From contig NZ_CASFQD010000002.1 of assembly GCF_949296715.1 (NCBI RefSeq), positions 5,448 through 69,447 of the forward strand: DNA of 64,000 nt, written 5' to 3'. The notes below the pieces were generated by a model. It saw nothing but the letters and a program-made list of their open reading frames with translations, was not told the origin of the DNA and searched no databases. Origin of the DNA: an uncultured Alistipes sp. (GTDB lineage Bacteria > Bacteroidota > Bacteroidia > Bacteroidales > Rikenellaceae). The position numbers and the translations under genes were made by a program. Shown one piece after another: positions 8,953 to 15,847 of this stretch (within the stretch, counting starts at the first letter, position 1; the number at the start of each line of letters is the position of its first letter).

Positions 8953-8960
8953 CAAATATA
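8953..8960 (-). promoter_or_regulatory. -7 box (TATATTTG, minus strand)
   Basis: CAAATATA at 8953-8960 reads TATATTTG on the minus strand, 33 nt before the membrane-protein ATG. Confidence 0.65.
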
Positions 8961-9095
8961 CGAAATTGCAGCCACAGCGGCAAGTGTAACCGCCGTTTTT
9001 CACTCCCGGGGCCGTCCGGTTCCTTGCAAGGTCCCGGAAAGGCGGCGCTTTGCTCCCGGATGGCCCGCCCGGCGCACCGCACTCCTTCGGCGGAT

Positions 9096-9133
9096 GCAAA
9101 AGACAACCCCCGTTCCTTTGGCGGGGACGGGGG
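9096..9133 (-). terminator. probable terminator of the phosphofructokinase gene
   Basis: A GC-rich 10-bp stem (9107-9116 with 9124-9133, including G-T pairs) lies 24 nt past the stop codon. Read on the minus strand it is followed by TTGTCTTTTG, a weak U-tract. Confidence 0.55.
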
Positions 9134-9157
9134 CTGCGGATGTTGTCCGGCGAGCGG

Positions 9158-10393
9158 TTACTCCCAGTTGAGAATCTTGTGGAAGTCGTACTCCTCGGGG
9201 TTGGCCACGTAAGCCTTGGCAGCTTCGTAGTCGGCCGGCGTGATGGCGTTGAGGATGTTCTCCACTACCGACGAGAACTTGTCCGAGTGGATGTTCACCA
9301 GACGCGGCGGAATCTTGCCCGTCGTGGGGTCCTGCAGGTCCTTGAGGTAGAGCGGCGAGACGTTGCCCTCCGAGTCGACGTAGACCATGCAGCCGGTCTT
9401 GCCCTCGGTGAAGAGCTTGTAGACGCCGATACCCAGCTCCGAGCAGTAGGTCAGGTCGTAGGCGATCGGGGTCTGGCAGCGGATCTCGTAGCCCAGCTCG
9501 ACCGGACGGCTCTTGACCTTCATGCCGATCTCCTTGAGCTTCTTCTCGATCATCTCGTTGAAGATGTGGGCCTTCGATACCTTGCCCAGCTCGGGGTGTC
9601 CGTGCTCGTCGTAGGTGAAGTGGATGCCGCTCTTGCGGATCTCCTCGTCCGAGAGCGAGTGGAAGACGCCCTCCGAAATGACGGCGGCGCCGTAGTCCAT
9701 GCCCATGATCTTGCGCTTGATGATCGACGAGATCACCAGGTTGACGATCTTCTCGACGGTGATTTCGGTCTTGTCGAACATCTCCGGGATGACGATCATC
9801 GGGTAGTGGCAGGCCTCGCCGATACCGAATGCGAGGTGGCCGGCCGAACGGCCCATGGCCGCCAGGACGAACCAGTTGCCGCTCGTGCGGGCGTCGACAT
9901 AGACGGCGCGGCCGATGACGGCACCCTTGTCCTTGGCCGACTCGTAGCCGAACGTCGGCGTGCCGGCGGGCAGGGGCAGGTCGTTGTCGATGGTCTTCGG
10001 AACGTGGATGTTCGCGATGGGGTATTTCTTGGCCTCAAGGAACTTGGCGATGCGGTTCGCGGTCGATGCCGTGTCGTCGCCGCCCACCGTGACGAGCAGC
10101 TTGATGTTGTTCTCGGTGAAGAGCTTGAGGTTGAAGTTGTTTTCGAAGTCCGAATCCGTGGGCTTGAAACGGCTCATCTGCAGGAACGATCCGCCCTGGT
10201 TGAAGATGCCGTCGGCCATGGGGTAGTCGATGTCCACGGTGCGGGGCGAGGGGTTGAAAAGACCCGTGTAACCCTCGTGAAGGCCGATTACGCGATAGCC
10301 GTTGCGCAGGAATGCTTTGGCGACGCTGCCCACTACGGTGTTCATGCCGGGAGCCGGTCCGCCGCCGGTCAGAATTGCGATTGCTTCTTTCAT
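9158..10393 (-). CDS. pfp: 6-phosphofructokinase, pyrophosphate-dependent type by residues
   Basis: A 411-residue PFKA-fold enzyme phosphorylating fructose 6-phosphate. The N-terminal GGGPAPGMN begins at residue 10. The phosphoryl-donor site reads VGGDDT (103-108), with Asp where ATP enzymes have Gly, and PKTIDNDLP (132-140), with Lys where ATP enzymes usually have Gly. In this superfamily that Asp/Lys pair marks pyrophosphate users and blocks ATP. TIDND carries the catalytic base. A PPi enzyme would be reversible and save ATP in glycolysis. The ATG at 10393 was chosen because a -7 box lies just upstream. Many databases would label it simply as PfkA. Confidence 0.9.
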   Translation of the reverse strand: MKEAIAILTGGGPAPGMNTVVGSVAKAFLRNGYRVIGLHEGYTGLFNPSPRTVDIDYPMADGIFNQGGSFLQMSRFKPTDSDFENNFNLKLFTENNIKLLVTVGGDDTASTANRIAKFLEAKKYPIANIHVPKTIDNDLPLPAGTPTFGYESAKDKGAVIGRAVYVDARTSGNWFVLAAMGRSAGHLAFGIGEACHYPMIVIPEMFDKTEITVEKIVNLVISSIIKRKIMGMDYGAAVISEGVFHSLSDEEIRKSGIHFTYDEHGHPELGKVSKAHIFNEMIEKKLKEIGMKVKSRPVELGYEIRCQTPIAYDLTYCSELGIGVYKLFTEGKTGCMVYVDSEGNVSPLYLKDLQDPTTGKIPPRLVNIHSDKFSSVVENILNAITPADYEAAKAYVANPEEYDFHKILNWE

Positions 10394-10447
10394 GGTTTTG
10401 ATCGGTTTATTTGTGTTTTGAACCTTGTATTGCCGTTTTTTGACGCC

Positions 10448-10455
10448 CAAAAGTA
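10448..10455 (-). promoter_or_regulatory. -7 box (TACTTTTG, minus strand) of the phosphofructokinase gene
   Basis: CAAAAGTA reads TACTTTTG on the minus strand, giving an A/T-rich leader of roughly 45-50 nt. Confidence 0.65.
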
Positions 10456-10656
10456 CGATTTATTTTTCAAACGGGCAAGAAAAAAGGCGTCCCGGCATTG
10501 CAGCCTCCGGAACGGAGGTCGGCGACGCGCCCTGCGTTCCGGTTTGCGCCTTTCGCGTTCCGGTCTGCGTCCTCTGCGCTCTCTGCGTTCGGTCTGTGCC
10601 GGCGGCGCGGAGGAAGGGTGCGGACGCCCCGTGTCTGCGGCGGGGTGGCGCAGGGA
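10456..10656. other. intergenic stretch with imperfect CT-rich repeats, no gene seen
   Basis: Between the phosphofructokinase promoter and the cold-shock gene terminator no coding signal is convincing. The middle (about 10530-10610) holds degenerate repeats of a GCGTTCCGGTCTGCG-like unit on the plus strand and is pyrimidine-rich. Open frames here are GC-driven. Confidence 0.5.
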
Positions 10657-10657
10657 C

Positions 10658-10689
10658 AAAAAAAAGAAGGAACCTTTCTCGGCTCCTTC
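10658..10689 (-). terminator. intrinsic terminator of the cold-shock gene
   Basis: The stem 10666-10674 with 10681-10689 (one mismatch) has a 6-nt loop and, on the minus strand, is followed by eight T (plus-strand A-run 10658-10665). Confidence 0.8.
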
Positions 10690-10709
10690 CGTGAATCGGG
10701 TATTTATGT

Positions 10710-10910
10710 TTACCCAACGACCGTGACGTTCACCGCCTGTTCGCCCTTGGCGCCGTTGGCAACCTCGAACTCGACGGTCTGACCTTCGTTGAGCGACTTA
10801 AAACCATTCGCGACGATGCCCGAGAAATGCACGAAAATTTCCTTGCCGTTCTCTGCCGTAATGAATCCGTAGCCTTTCTTGCTGTCGAACCATTTTACCT
10901 GACCTTTCAT
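10710..10910 (-). CDS. cold-shock domain protein (CspA family)
   Basis: A 66-residue single cold-shock domain. RNP1 appears as KGYGFI (residues 12-17) and RNP2 as IFVHFS (about 25-30), with the aromatic platform for single-stranded RNA/DNA binding. The N-terminal KGQVKWFD is canonical. It probably acts as an RNA chaperone. It is monocistronic with its own terminator; only a weak TTACTTTG-like box is seen upstream, near 10940. Confidence 0.95.
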   Translation of the reverse strand: MKGQVKWFDSKKGYGFITAENGKEIFVHFSGIVANGFKSLNEGQTVEFEVANGAKGEQAVNVTVVG

Positions 10911-11009
10911 ATAGATGCGATTAATGTATTAATGTCCGGCAAAGTAACGTAAAAATCATTGGCTTTCAAAACTTTTTGGGCATTTTTTTTGCGTGCCGCG
11001 GATTTTTCC

Positions 11010-11017
11010 TATCTTTG
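11010..11017 (+). promoter_or_regulatory. -7 box (TATCTTTG) of the lipoprotein/rSAM operon
   Basis: A perfect box lies 32 nt before the lipoprotein ATG at 11050, preceded by a T-rich stretch. Confidence 0.75.
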
Positions 11018-11049
11018 TCTGTGAGATGAACGATTAAAACGTGAGGTTT

Positions 11050-11343
11050 ATGTTGAGAAAACTGAAATTCGCCGTGGCGGCCCTTCTGGGATTTTCCGCT
11101 GCCTGCTCTTCGGTCCGGAGCGTTCCCCGGGAGAATGCGCCGACACCGCAGGATGCTCCCGAGATGAAGTCCGACACGACGCAGGAGCTGCGTGTCAAGG
11201 TTATGTACGGCGTGCCGACGCCGCGTCTGACGCCCGAACAGGTCGAGCAGCTGCGCATGGAGCAGGATTCGCCGGCTCCGGTGCTCGAGCAGCCCGCCGA
11301 CGACATGCCCGCGAGCAGCGCACAGCCCGCAAAAACGGAGTGA
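11050..11343 (+). CDS. small lipoprotein of an rSAM/lipoprotein system
   Basis: A 97-residue exported lipoprotein. A short Lys/Arg start, a hydrophobic core and the lipobox SAAC put the lipidated Cys at residue 19. The mature part is hydrophilic and Pro/Glu-rich. Its central segment, about 45-70, reads ELRVKVMYGVPTPRLTPEQ and contains a V-M-Y-G-V-P-T patch, while the tail is low-complexity. It sits 6 nt before a radical-SAM/SPASM gene. That arrangement matches, from memory, the Bacteroidota rSAM/lipoprotein pair (TIGR04133/TIGR04134), in which the lipoprotein is the presumed substrate. A GTG at 11041 is a less likely start. Confidence 0.75.
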   Translation: MLRKLKFAVAALLGFSAACSSVRSVPRENAPTPQDAPEMKSDTTQELRVKVMYGVPTPRLTPEQVEQLRMEQDSPAPVLEQPADDMPASSAQPAKTE

Positions 11344-11349
11344 TGCTCC

Positions 11350-12423
11350 ATGTCCGGGCGTAAACTGGGGCTGCGCAGGCGGCTGGCCCTCGATATCTTT
11401 TCGAATCTCTACAAGTCGAAGGTGGCGGCGCACCGGCTCGATACGCTCTTCTGGGAGTGTACGCTGCGCTGCAACCTGGCGTGCCGCCACTGCGGCAGCG
11501 ACTGCCGGGTCGACCCCGGTGTGCCGGACATGCCGCTGGAGGACTTCCTCCGGGTGCTCGACGAACAGGTCACGCCGCATGTCGATCCGCGCGGCGTGCT
11601 CATCATCTTTTCGGGCGGCGAGGTGCTCGTGCGCGAGGACCTCGAGCAGGCGGGCCGCGAGGTCATGCGCCGCGGCTATCCGTGGGGCATGGTGACCAAT
11701 GGCCTGGCACTGACGCCCGAACGCTTCCGGCGGCTGCGGGCCGCCGGGCTGCGGTCGATGTCCGTGAGCCTCGACGGGTTCGAGGAGCAGCACAACTACA
11801 TCCGCCGCAACCCGCACAGCTACGAACGGGCACTCGGGGCCGTGCGCATGGCCGTGCGCGACGAGGGGCTGGCCTTCGACGTGGTGACCTGCGTGACGGG
11901 GGCGATGGTGCCGCACCTGGCGGAGTTCCGCGACCTGCTCATTGCCGAAGGGGTGAAGTCGTGGCGTCTGTTCTCGATTTTCCCGATGGGGCGGGCCAAA
12001 CACGACGAGAGCCTGCGCATGACCGATGCGCAGTTCCGCGAGATGCTGGAGTTCATCCGCCGGACACGCCGCGAGGGGCGCATCGACGCCAGCTATGCCT
12101 GCGAGGGTTTCCTCGGCGGTTACGAAGCCGAGGTCCGCGACCAGTTCTACCAGTGTGCCGCGGGGGTGTCGGTCGCCTCGATCCGCGTCGACGGCTCGAT
12201 TTCGGGCTGCACGTCGATTCGCGCCAACTTCCACCAGGGCAACATCTACCGCGACGACTTCTGGGAGGTGTGGCAAAACCGCTTCGAACCCTTCCGCAAC
12301 CGCGAGTGGGCGCGGCGGGGTGCGTGCGCCGACTGCCGGATGTTCCGCTACTGCCTGGGCGGCGGCATGCACCTGCGCGACGACAACGGTGAACTGCTCT
12401 ACTGTCACTACAAGCGGCTTTGA
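11350..12423 (+). CDS. radical SAM/SPASM enzyme of an rSAM/lipoprotein system
   Basis: A 357-residue radical SAM protein. The [4Fe-4S]-SAM motif C-x3-C-x2-C lies in CNLACRHC (about residues 41-48), preceded by a further Cys. The GGE motif of the SAM-binding strand occurs as SGGEVL near residue 93. The C-terminal SPASM-like region has Cys at CAAGVS, SGCTSI, and CADCRMFRYC with a final Cys near the end, enough for auxiliary clusters. SPASM enzymes usually modify peptides. With the lipoprotein gene 6 nt upstream, the likely substrate is that lipoprotein, perhaps before export. The modification is unknown. Confidence 0.88.
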   Translation: MSGRKLGLRRRLALDIFSNLYKSKVAAHRLDTLFWECTLRCNLACRHCGSDCRVDPGVPDMPLEDFLRVLDEQVTPHVDPRGVLIIFSGGEVLVREDLEQAGREVMRRGYPWGMVTNGLALTPERFRRLRAAGLRSMSVSLDGFEEQHNYIRRNPHSYERALGAVRMAVRDEGLAFDVVTCVTGAMVPHLAEFRDLLIAEGVKSWRLFSIFPMGRAKHDESLRMTDAQFREMLEFIRRTRREGRIDASYACEGFLGGYEAEVRDQFYQCAAGVSVASIRVDGSISGCTSIRANFHQGNIYRDDFWEVWQNRFEPFRNREWARRGACADCRMFRYCLGGGMHLRDDNGELLYCHYKRL

Positions 12424-12627
12424 AACGCTCATCGGAGCGGGGGCTGCAGGGCGTTTGCTGTCCGGTACGTTCCCGTTGCGGGTAGTGCGGCAGGCCGTGA
12501 CGGACGCCGGTCGGCATTGCGGACGATATGGCGGCGGGTGGCGCGGAGGTGAGGATGTTGCCGGGAGACGGTCTCGGGGTGGAACGATTTTTTTTGAAAA
12601 TAATTTTGTCTTTTCGGAAATTCGGCT

Positions 12628-12635
12628 TATCTTTG
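12628..12635 (+). promoter_or_regulatory. -7 box (TATCTTTG) of tRNA-Pro(CGG)
   Basis: The perfect box ends 35 nt before the first tRNA-Pro gene. A T-rich stretch at 12588-12610 precedes it. Confidence 0.7.
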
Positions 12636-12670
12636 TGCGCTCTTAAGATGATAAGGGCACCAAAATAGTT

Positions 12671-12745
12671 CGGGGTGTAGCGCAGTCCGGTTAGCGCGCC
12701 AGCTTCGGGAGTTGGAGGTCGCTGGTTCGAATCCAGTCTCCCCGA
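12671..12745 (+). tRNA. tRNA-Pro (anticodon CGG)
   Basis: A 75-nt cloverleaf. The acceptor CGGGGTG pairs with the 3' CTCCCCG except for one T-T mismatch, and A73 follows. The anticodon stem CCAGC/GTTGG holds the loop TTCGGGA with anticodon CGG. The T arm has GGTTCGAATCC. CCA is not encoded. Confidence 0.93.
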
Positions 12746-12752
12746 CAAAACG

Positions 12753-12787
12753 GCAGACTGCCCGAAAGGTAGTCTGCTTTTCTTTTA
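12753..12787 (+). terminator. terminator after tRNA-Pro(CGG)
   Basis: A 10-bp stem (12753-12762 with 12768-12777) with a CGAAA loop is followed by a TTTTCTTTTA tract. Confidence 0.85.
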
Positions 12788-12788
12788 T

Positions 12789-12796
12789 TATATTTG
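12789..12796 (+). promoter_or_regulatory. -7 box (TATATTTG) of tRNA-Pro(TGG)
   Basis: The box sits directly after the preceding terminator and 26 nt before the second tRNA-Pro, so the two tRNAs appear to be separate transcription units. Confidence 0.6.
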
Positions 12797-12822
12797 TATC
12801 GATGCCGGTCCGGCCGGCGATT

Positions 12823-12898
<76 letters not shown>

Positions 12899-12906
12899 GA
12901 TTCAGT

Positions 12907-12942
12907 GCGAAGCGCCTGTCACGTATGTGGCAGGCGCTTCGC
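12907..12942 (+). terminator. long hairpin after tRNA-Pro(TGG)
   Basis: A 16-bp stem (12907-12922 with 12927-12942, one mismatch) closes on a GTAT loop. No proper U-run follows, so release may rely on the stem or it may be a processing end. Confidence 0.55.
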
Positions 12943-12971
12943 GCTTCCCGTGTCTTGTTCGGCGGAAGGGG

Positions 12972-13592
12972 TCACAGCCGGTCGAGCAGCGGCGAGAAGT
13001 CCTCGCCCGGGGCGGGCTGGTAGACCTCGAACCCGAGCCGGCGCGCCGTGTCGATGTTCTTCGCGCCGTCGTCAATGAAGAGCGTCTCCGCCGGGAGCAG
13101 CCCGCTGTCGTCGATCATCTGCCGGAAGATTGTCTCCGAGGGTTTCAGGTCGTGCATCTCGTGGGAGAGGTATATCCTGTCGAAGTACTCCTCCATCGTG
13201 CGGCCGTCGGCGCGGAACATCTCCCGGATGAAGCGCATCGAGGCGGGGTTGTTGTTCGAGAGGACGTAGGTGCGGATGCCGCGGCTGCGCAGCCGCCCGA
13301 CCGCGCGGAGCTTCGCGACGGGCACGTCGACGAGAAACTGTCCGTAGGCCCACGCGATGCGTTCGTCGGAGATGTCGGGCCGTCCGGCCATGCGGCGCAT
13401 CTCCTCGCAGGCCTCGTGGAAGGAGATTTCACCCCCTTCGAGCCGTCCGATCACCTCCACGGGGTAGTAGGGCTGGATCACCTCCGCCACGGCGTCCATG
13501 CCCAGGTCGCGGAAGGCGCGGCGGCAGCGTTCGATGTCGAGGTCCACGAGGACCCCTCCGAGGTCGAAAACGACGTTTTTGATCGTATTCAT
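12972..13592 (-). CDS. HAD-superfamily hydrolase (subfamily IA, YihX-like)
   Basis: A 206-residue phosphatase-like protein. Motif I reads VVFDLGGVLVD (Asp nucleophile at residue 10; the usual second acidic residue of DxD is replaced by Gly, as in many FDxGGV-type members). LSNNN near residue 113 is motif II, and KPSETIF followed by FIDDGAKN gives motifs III and IV. The helical cap is inserted after motif I. It is the last gene of the four-gene operon with the SDR, flavin reductase and 5-alpha-reductase genes (12-nt gap to the SDR). The substrate is unknown; the context suggests, but does not prove, a conjugate or sugar-phosphate substrate. Confidence 0.88.
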   Translation of the reverse strand: MNTIKNVVFDLGGVLVDLDIERCRRAFRDLGMDAVAEVIQPYYPVEVIGRLEGGEISFHEACEEMRRMAGRPDISDERIAWAYGQFLVDVPVAKLRAVGRLRSRGIRTYVLSNNNPASMRFIREMFRADGRTMEEYFDRIYLSHEMHDLKPSETIFRQMIDDSGLLPAETLFIDDGAKNIDTARRLGFEVYQPAPGEDFSPLLDRL

Positions 13593-13604
13593 CTGTTTTG
13601 TCTT

Positions 13605-14612
13605 CTATTTTTGGAATTGCATCGTAAAGCGGCGCAGCGGCCGGATGAGCCACATCGGCAGCAGCTTGCACAGCGGAATGAACGCGCGGTTCCACCAGTC
13701 TGGCACGACCGTGCGGCGGCCCCGCCACAGCGCCCGCAGTCCGCGCCGTGCGCACGAGTCCGCCGAAATGAGCACGCCGAGCCGCAGCCCGATCCGCTGC
13801 CAGCGGGGCGTCAGTCCGTAGAGGTCGGTCGCCACGCCCGCCGGGCAGACGGCCGTCACGCGCACGCCCCGTTCGGCCATCTCCTTGGCGAAGGCCACGG
13901 AGAAGGTCCTCACGTAGGCCTTCGTTGCCGTGTAGAGAGCCATGCCCGGGAAGGGCATCCAGATCGAGTACGACGACATGTTCAGAATCCAGCCGCGGCC
14001 CCGGGCGGCCATGTCGCGGCCGAAGGCGAGGCAGTTTTTCGAGAGGGTCATGTCGTGCAGCAGGATCATCCGCTCGATGCGCTCGGGCGGCGTTTGGAGA
14101 ATGTCGCGGAACGAGAAGATGCCGGCGTTGTTGACAAGTACGTCGACGTCGATGCCCATTTCGCGCACCGTGGCGTAGAGTTCGTCCGACGCCTCCGTGC
14201 GGGCGAGGTCCATTGTCAGGATGCGCACCTGCCGGCGGGCCGAGATGTCAGCCGCGGCAATCTCGTCGCGGACCCGTGCGAGCGTCGCGGCGGTCTGCCC
14301 GACCAGCACCAGGTCATACCCGGCGGCGGCCAGGCGCAGGGCGAAGCTGCGTCCGATGCCCGTCCCGGCGCCCGTGACAAGGGCCCATGCCCGGCCCGAG
14401 ACGACACGTCCCCGGCGGTCGATCGTCGCCGCGGCGGCCTCACCCGGAGTTTCGGCCGCCCGTGCCGGGGTTTCAGCCGGCTCTGCCACTCCTGCCGGTT
14501 CTGCCGGGGCTCCGGCTGTCGGCGTCGCGGTCCTTTCCTCCGGCGTCGCGGCCTCTTCTGTCGGCGGGGTCGGTGCCGTCGCGTGGAGCGCAGCGTTTTT
14601 CGTGCGGCTCAT
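13605..14612 (-). CDS. short-chain dehydrogenase/reductase, candidate hydroxysteroid dehydrogenase
   Basis: A 335-residue NAD(P)-dependent SDR. The cofactor loop TGAGTGIG is at 80-87, NNAG at 161-164, and the catalytic triad fits Ser in NMSSYS (213-216), Tyr227 and Lys231 (Y-T-A-T-K). Residues about 10-65 are an unusual Ala/Pro/Glu/Thr-rich extension not seen in typical 250-270-residue SDRs. No alternative start exists between it and the Rossmann fold. It starts 1 nt after the flavin reductase stop, in an operon with a steroid 5-alpha-reductase homologue, so a 3-hydroxysteroid dehydrogenase role is inferred. Its C-terminal part resembles that of a second SDR at 40058-40873. Confidence 0.88.
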   Translation of the reverse strand: MSRTKNAALHATAPTPPTEEAATPEERTATPTAGAPAEPAGVAEPAETPARAAETPGEAAAATIDRRGRVVSGRAWALVTGAGTGIGRSFALRLAAAGYDLVLVGQTAATLARVRDEIAAADISARRQVRILTMDLARTEASDELYATVREMGIDVDVLVNNAGIFSFRDILQTPPERIERMILLHDMTLSKNCLAFGRDMAARGRGWILNMSSYSIWMPFPGMALYTATKAYVRTFSVAFAKEMAERGVRVTAVCPAGVATDLYGLTPRWQRIGLRLGVLISADSCARRGLRALWRGRRTVVPDWWNRAFIPLCKLLPMWLIRPLRRFTMQFQK

Positions 14613-14613
14613 G

Positions 14614-15828
14614 CTACGGCAGTTTGGCTAGTTCGTCGACGATCTTGCGCGGCAGGTCGGGGCAGTGCTTGCAGCACTTCATGTCCACGGAGTACATCCG
14701 CGCGATGCAGTAGTTGCGGTGGTCGCATGCGCTGCGCGTCTGCCCGTCGCCTTCGCGCAGCTTGTTGACGAAAGCCGGGTCGTTGACCAGCGCGCGGGCC
14801 ATCTGCACCAGTTCGAAACCCGCGTCGAGCGCCCGGTCGATGCCTTCGCGGCTGACGAGCCCCCCGACGTAGATGAGCGGGCATTTCAGCTCGGCGCGGA
14901 ACTTTTTGGCATCCTCCAGGAAGTAGCACTCCTCGAAGGGGAACTGCTTGATCATGAAGGGACCGCACCAGCGGATGAAGTAGCGCAGCCACAGCGGCGA
15001 GTAGTAGCTCATCGTGTAGATGGGGATCAGTCCCCGCATGACGGCCATCGGGGCCTTCGAGACGAAGCCGCCCGAGAGGACGATGGCGTTGACGCCGAAG
15101 CGTTCGATCTCGCGCGCGATTTCGAGGCTCTCGGGAATCTCGATGCCCCCCTTGAAGCCGTCGTACATGTTGTGCTTCACGGTGACGGCCATGCCGGTCT
15201 GTGCCGCGGCCTCCATCACCTCGCCGAGGCACATGCGCATGAAGCGCATGCGATTGTCGAGCGAGCCGCCGTATTCGTCGCGGCGGTGGTTCGTGTAGGG
15301 CGAGAGGAACTGCGAGATGAGGTAGCCGTGCCCGGCGTGCACCTCCACCGAGTCGAAGCCCGCCTCGCGGGCCGTGTGGACGGCGCGTCCGAAGTCGCGG
15401 GCCACCTCCTCGATCTCCTTGCGGCGCATGCCCCGCACGGGGGTGTAGGCGTAGAGGTTGAATCCCCACGAGGCGCCGATGGGTATCTGTCCGGCGGTGG
15501 TCAGGTGGGTCATGTTGCCGCAGTGGCCGATCTGGATGGCGGCGGCAGCCCCTTCGCGGTGGATGGCGTCGGTGATGTCGCGCAGCCCCGGCACGATGGC
15601 CGGGCGCAGCCACAGCTGCTTGTTGAACGACAGGCCGCTGCGCGAGACGGCGGCGTAGGCCAGCGTCGTCATGCCGATGCCGCCGCGCGCCACGGCGACG
15701 TGGTACTGCTTGAGCTGCTCCGTGGGGCCGAAATCCTTGCCCATCGATTCGAAGGCTGCCGAGCGAATCGTGCGGTTGCGCAGCGTCACGGGGCCCAGCT
15801 TGTAGGGGGTGAAGAGTTTGGAATCCAT
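14614..15828 (-). CDS. NADH:flavin oxidoreductase (Old Yellow Enzyme family), candidate steroid 4-ene reductase
   Basis: A 404-residue FMN-binding TIM-barrel enzyme. Hallmarks are LFTPYKLG and LRNR at the start, the HAGHGYLISQFLSP and DEYGGSLDNRMRF segments in the middle, and the late phosphate-binding DAGFELVQMARAL. The tail holds five Cys (about 368, 374, 385, 386, 389), which could ligate an Fe-S cluster as in BaiCD/2,4-dienoyl-CoA-reductase relatives. The extra FAD/NAD domain of BaiH-type proteins is absent. It is flanked by a 5-alpha-reductase homologue (19-nt gap) and an SDR (1-nt gap). By context it may reduce a 3-oxo-4-ene steroid (5-beta-reductase type). Substrate is inference. Confidence 0.9.
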   Translation of the reverse strand: MDSKLFTPYKLGPVTLRNRTIRSAAFESMGKDFGPTEQLKQYHVAVARGGIGMTTLAYAAVSRSGLSFNKQLWLRPAIVPGLRDITDAIHREGAAAAIQIGHCGNMTHLTTAGQIPIGASWGFNLYAYTPVRGMRRKEIEEVARDFGRAVHTAREAGFDSVEVHAGHGYLISQFLSPYTNHRRDEYGGSLDNRMRFMRMCLGEVMEAAAQTGMAVTVKHNMYDGFKGGIEIPESLEIAREIERFGVNAIVLSGGFVSKAPMAVMRGLIPIYTMSYYSPLWLRYFIRWCGPFMIKQFPFEECYFLEDAKKFRAELKCPLIYVGGLVSREGIDRALDAGFELVQMARALVNDPAFVNKLREGDGQTRSACDHRNYCIARMYSVDMKCCKHCPDLPRKIVDELAKLP

Positions 15829-15847
15829 CTTCAGGAATGTGTTGGTG

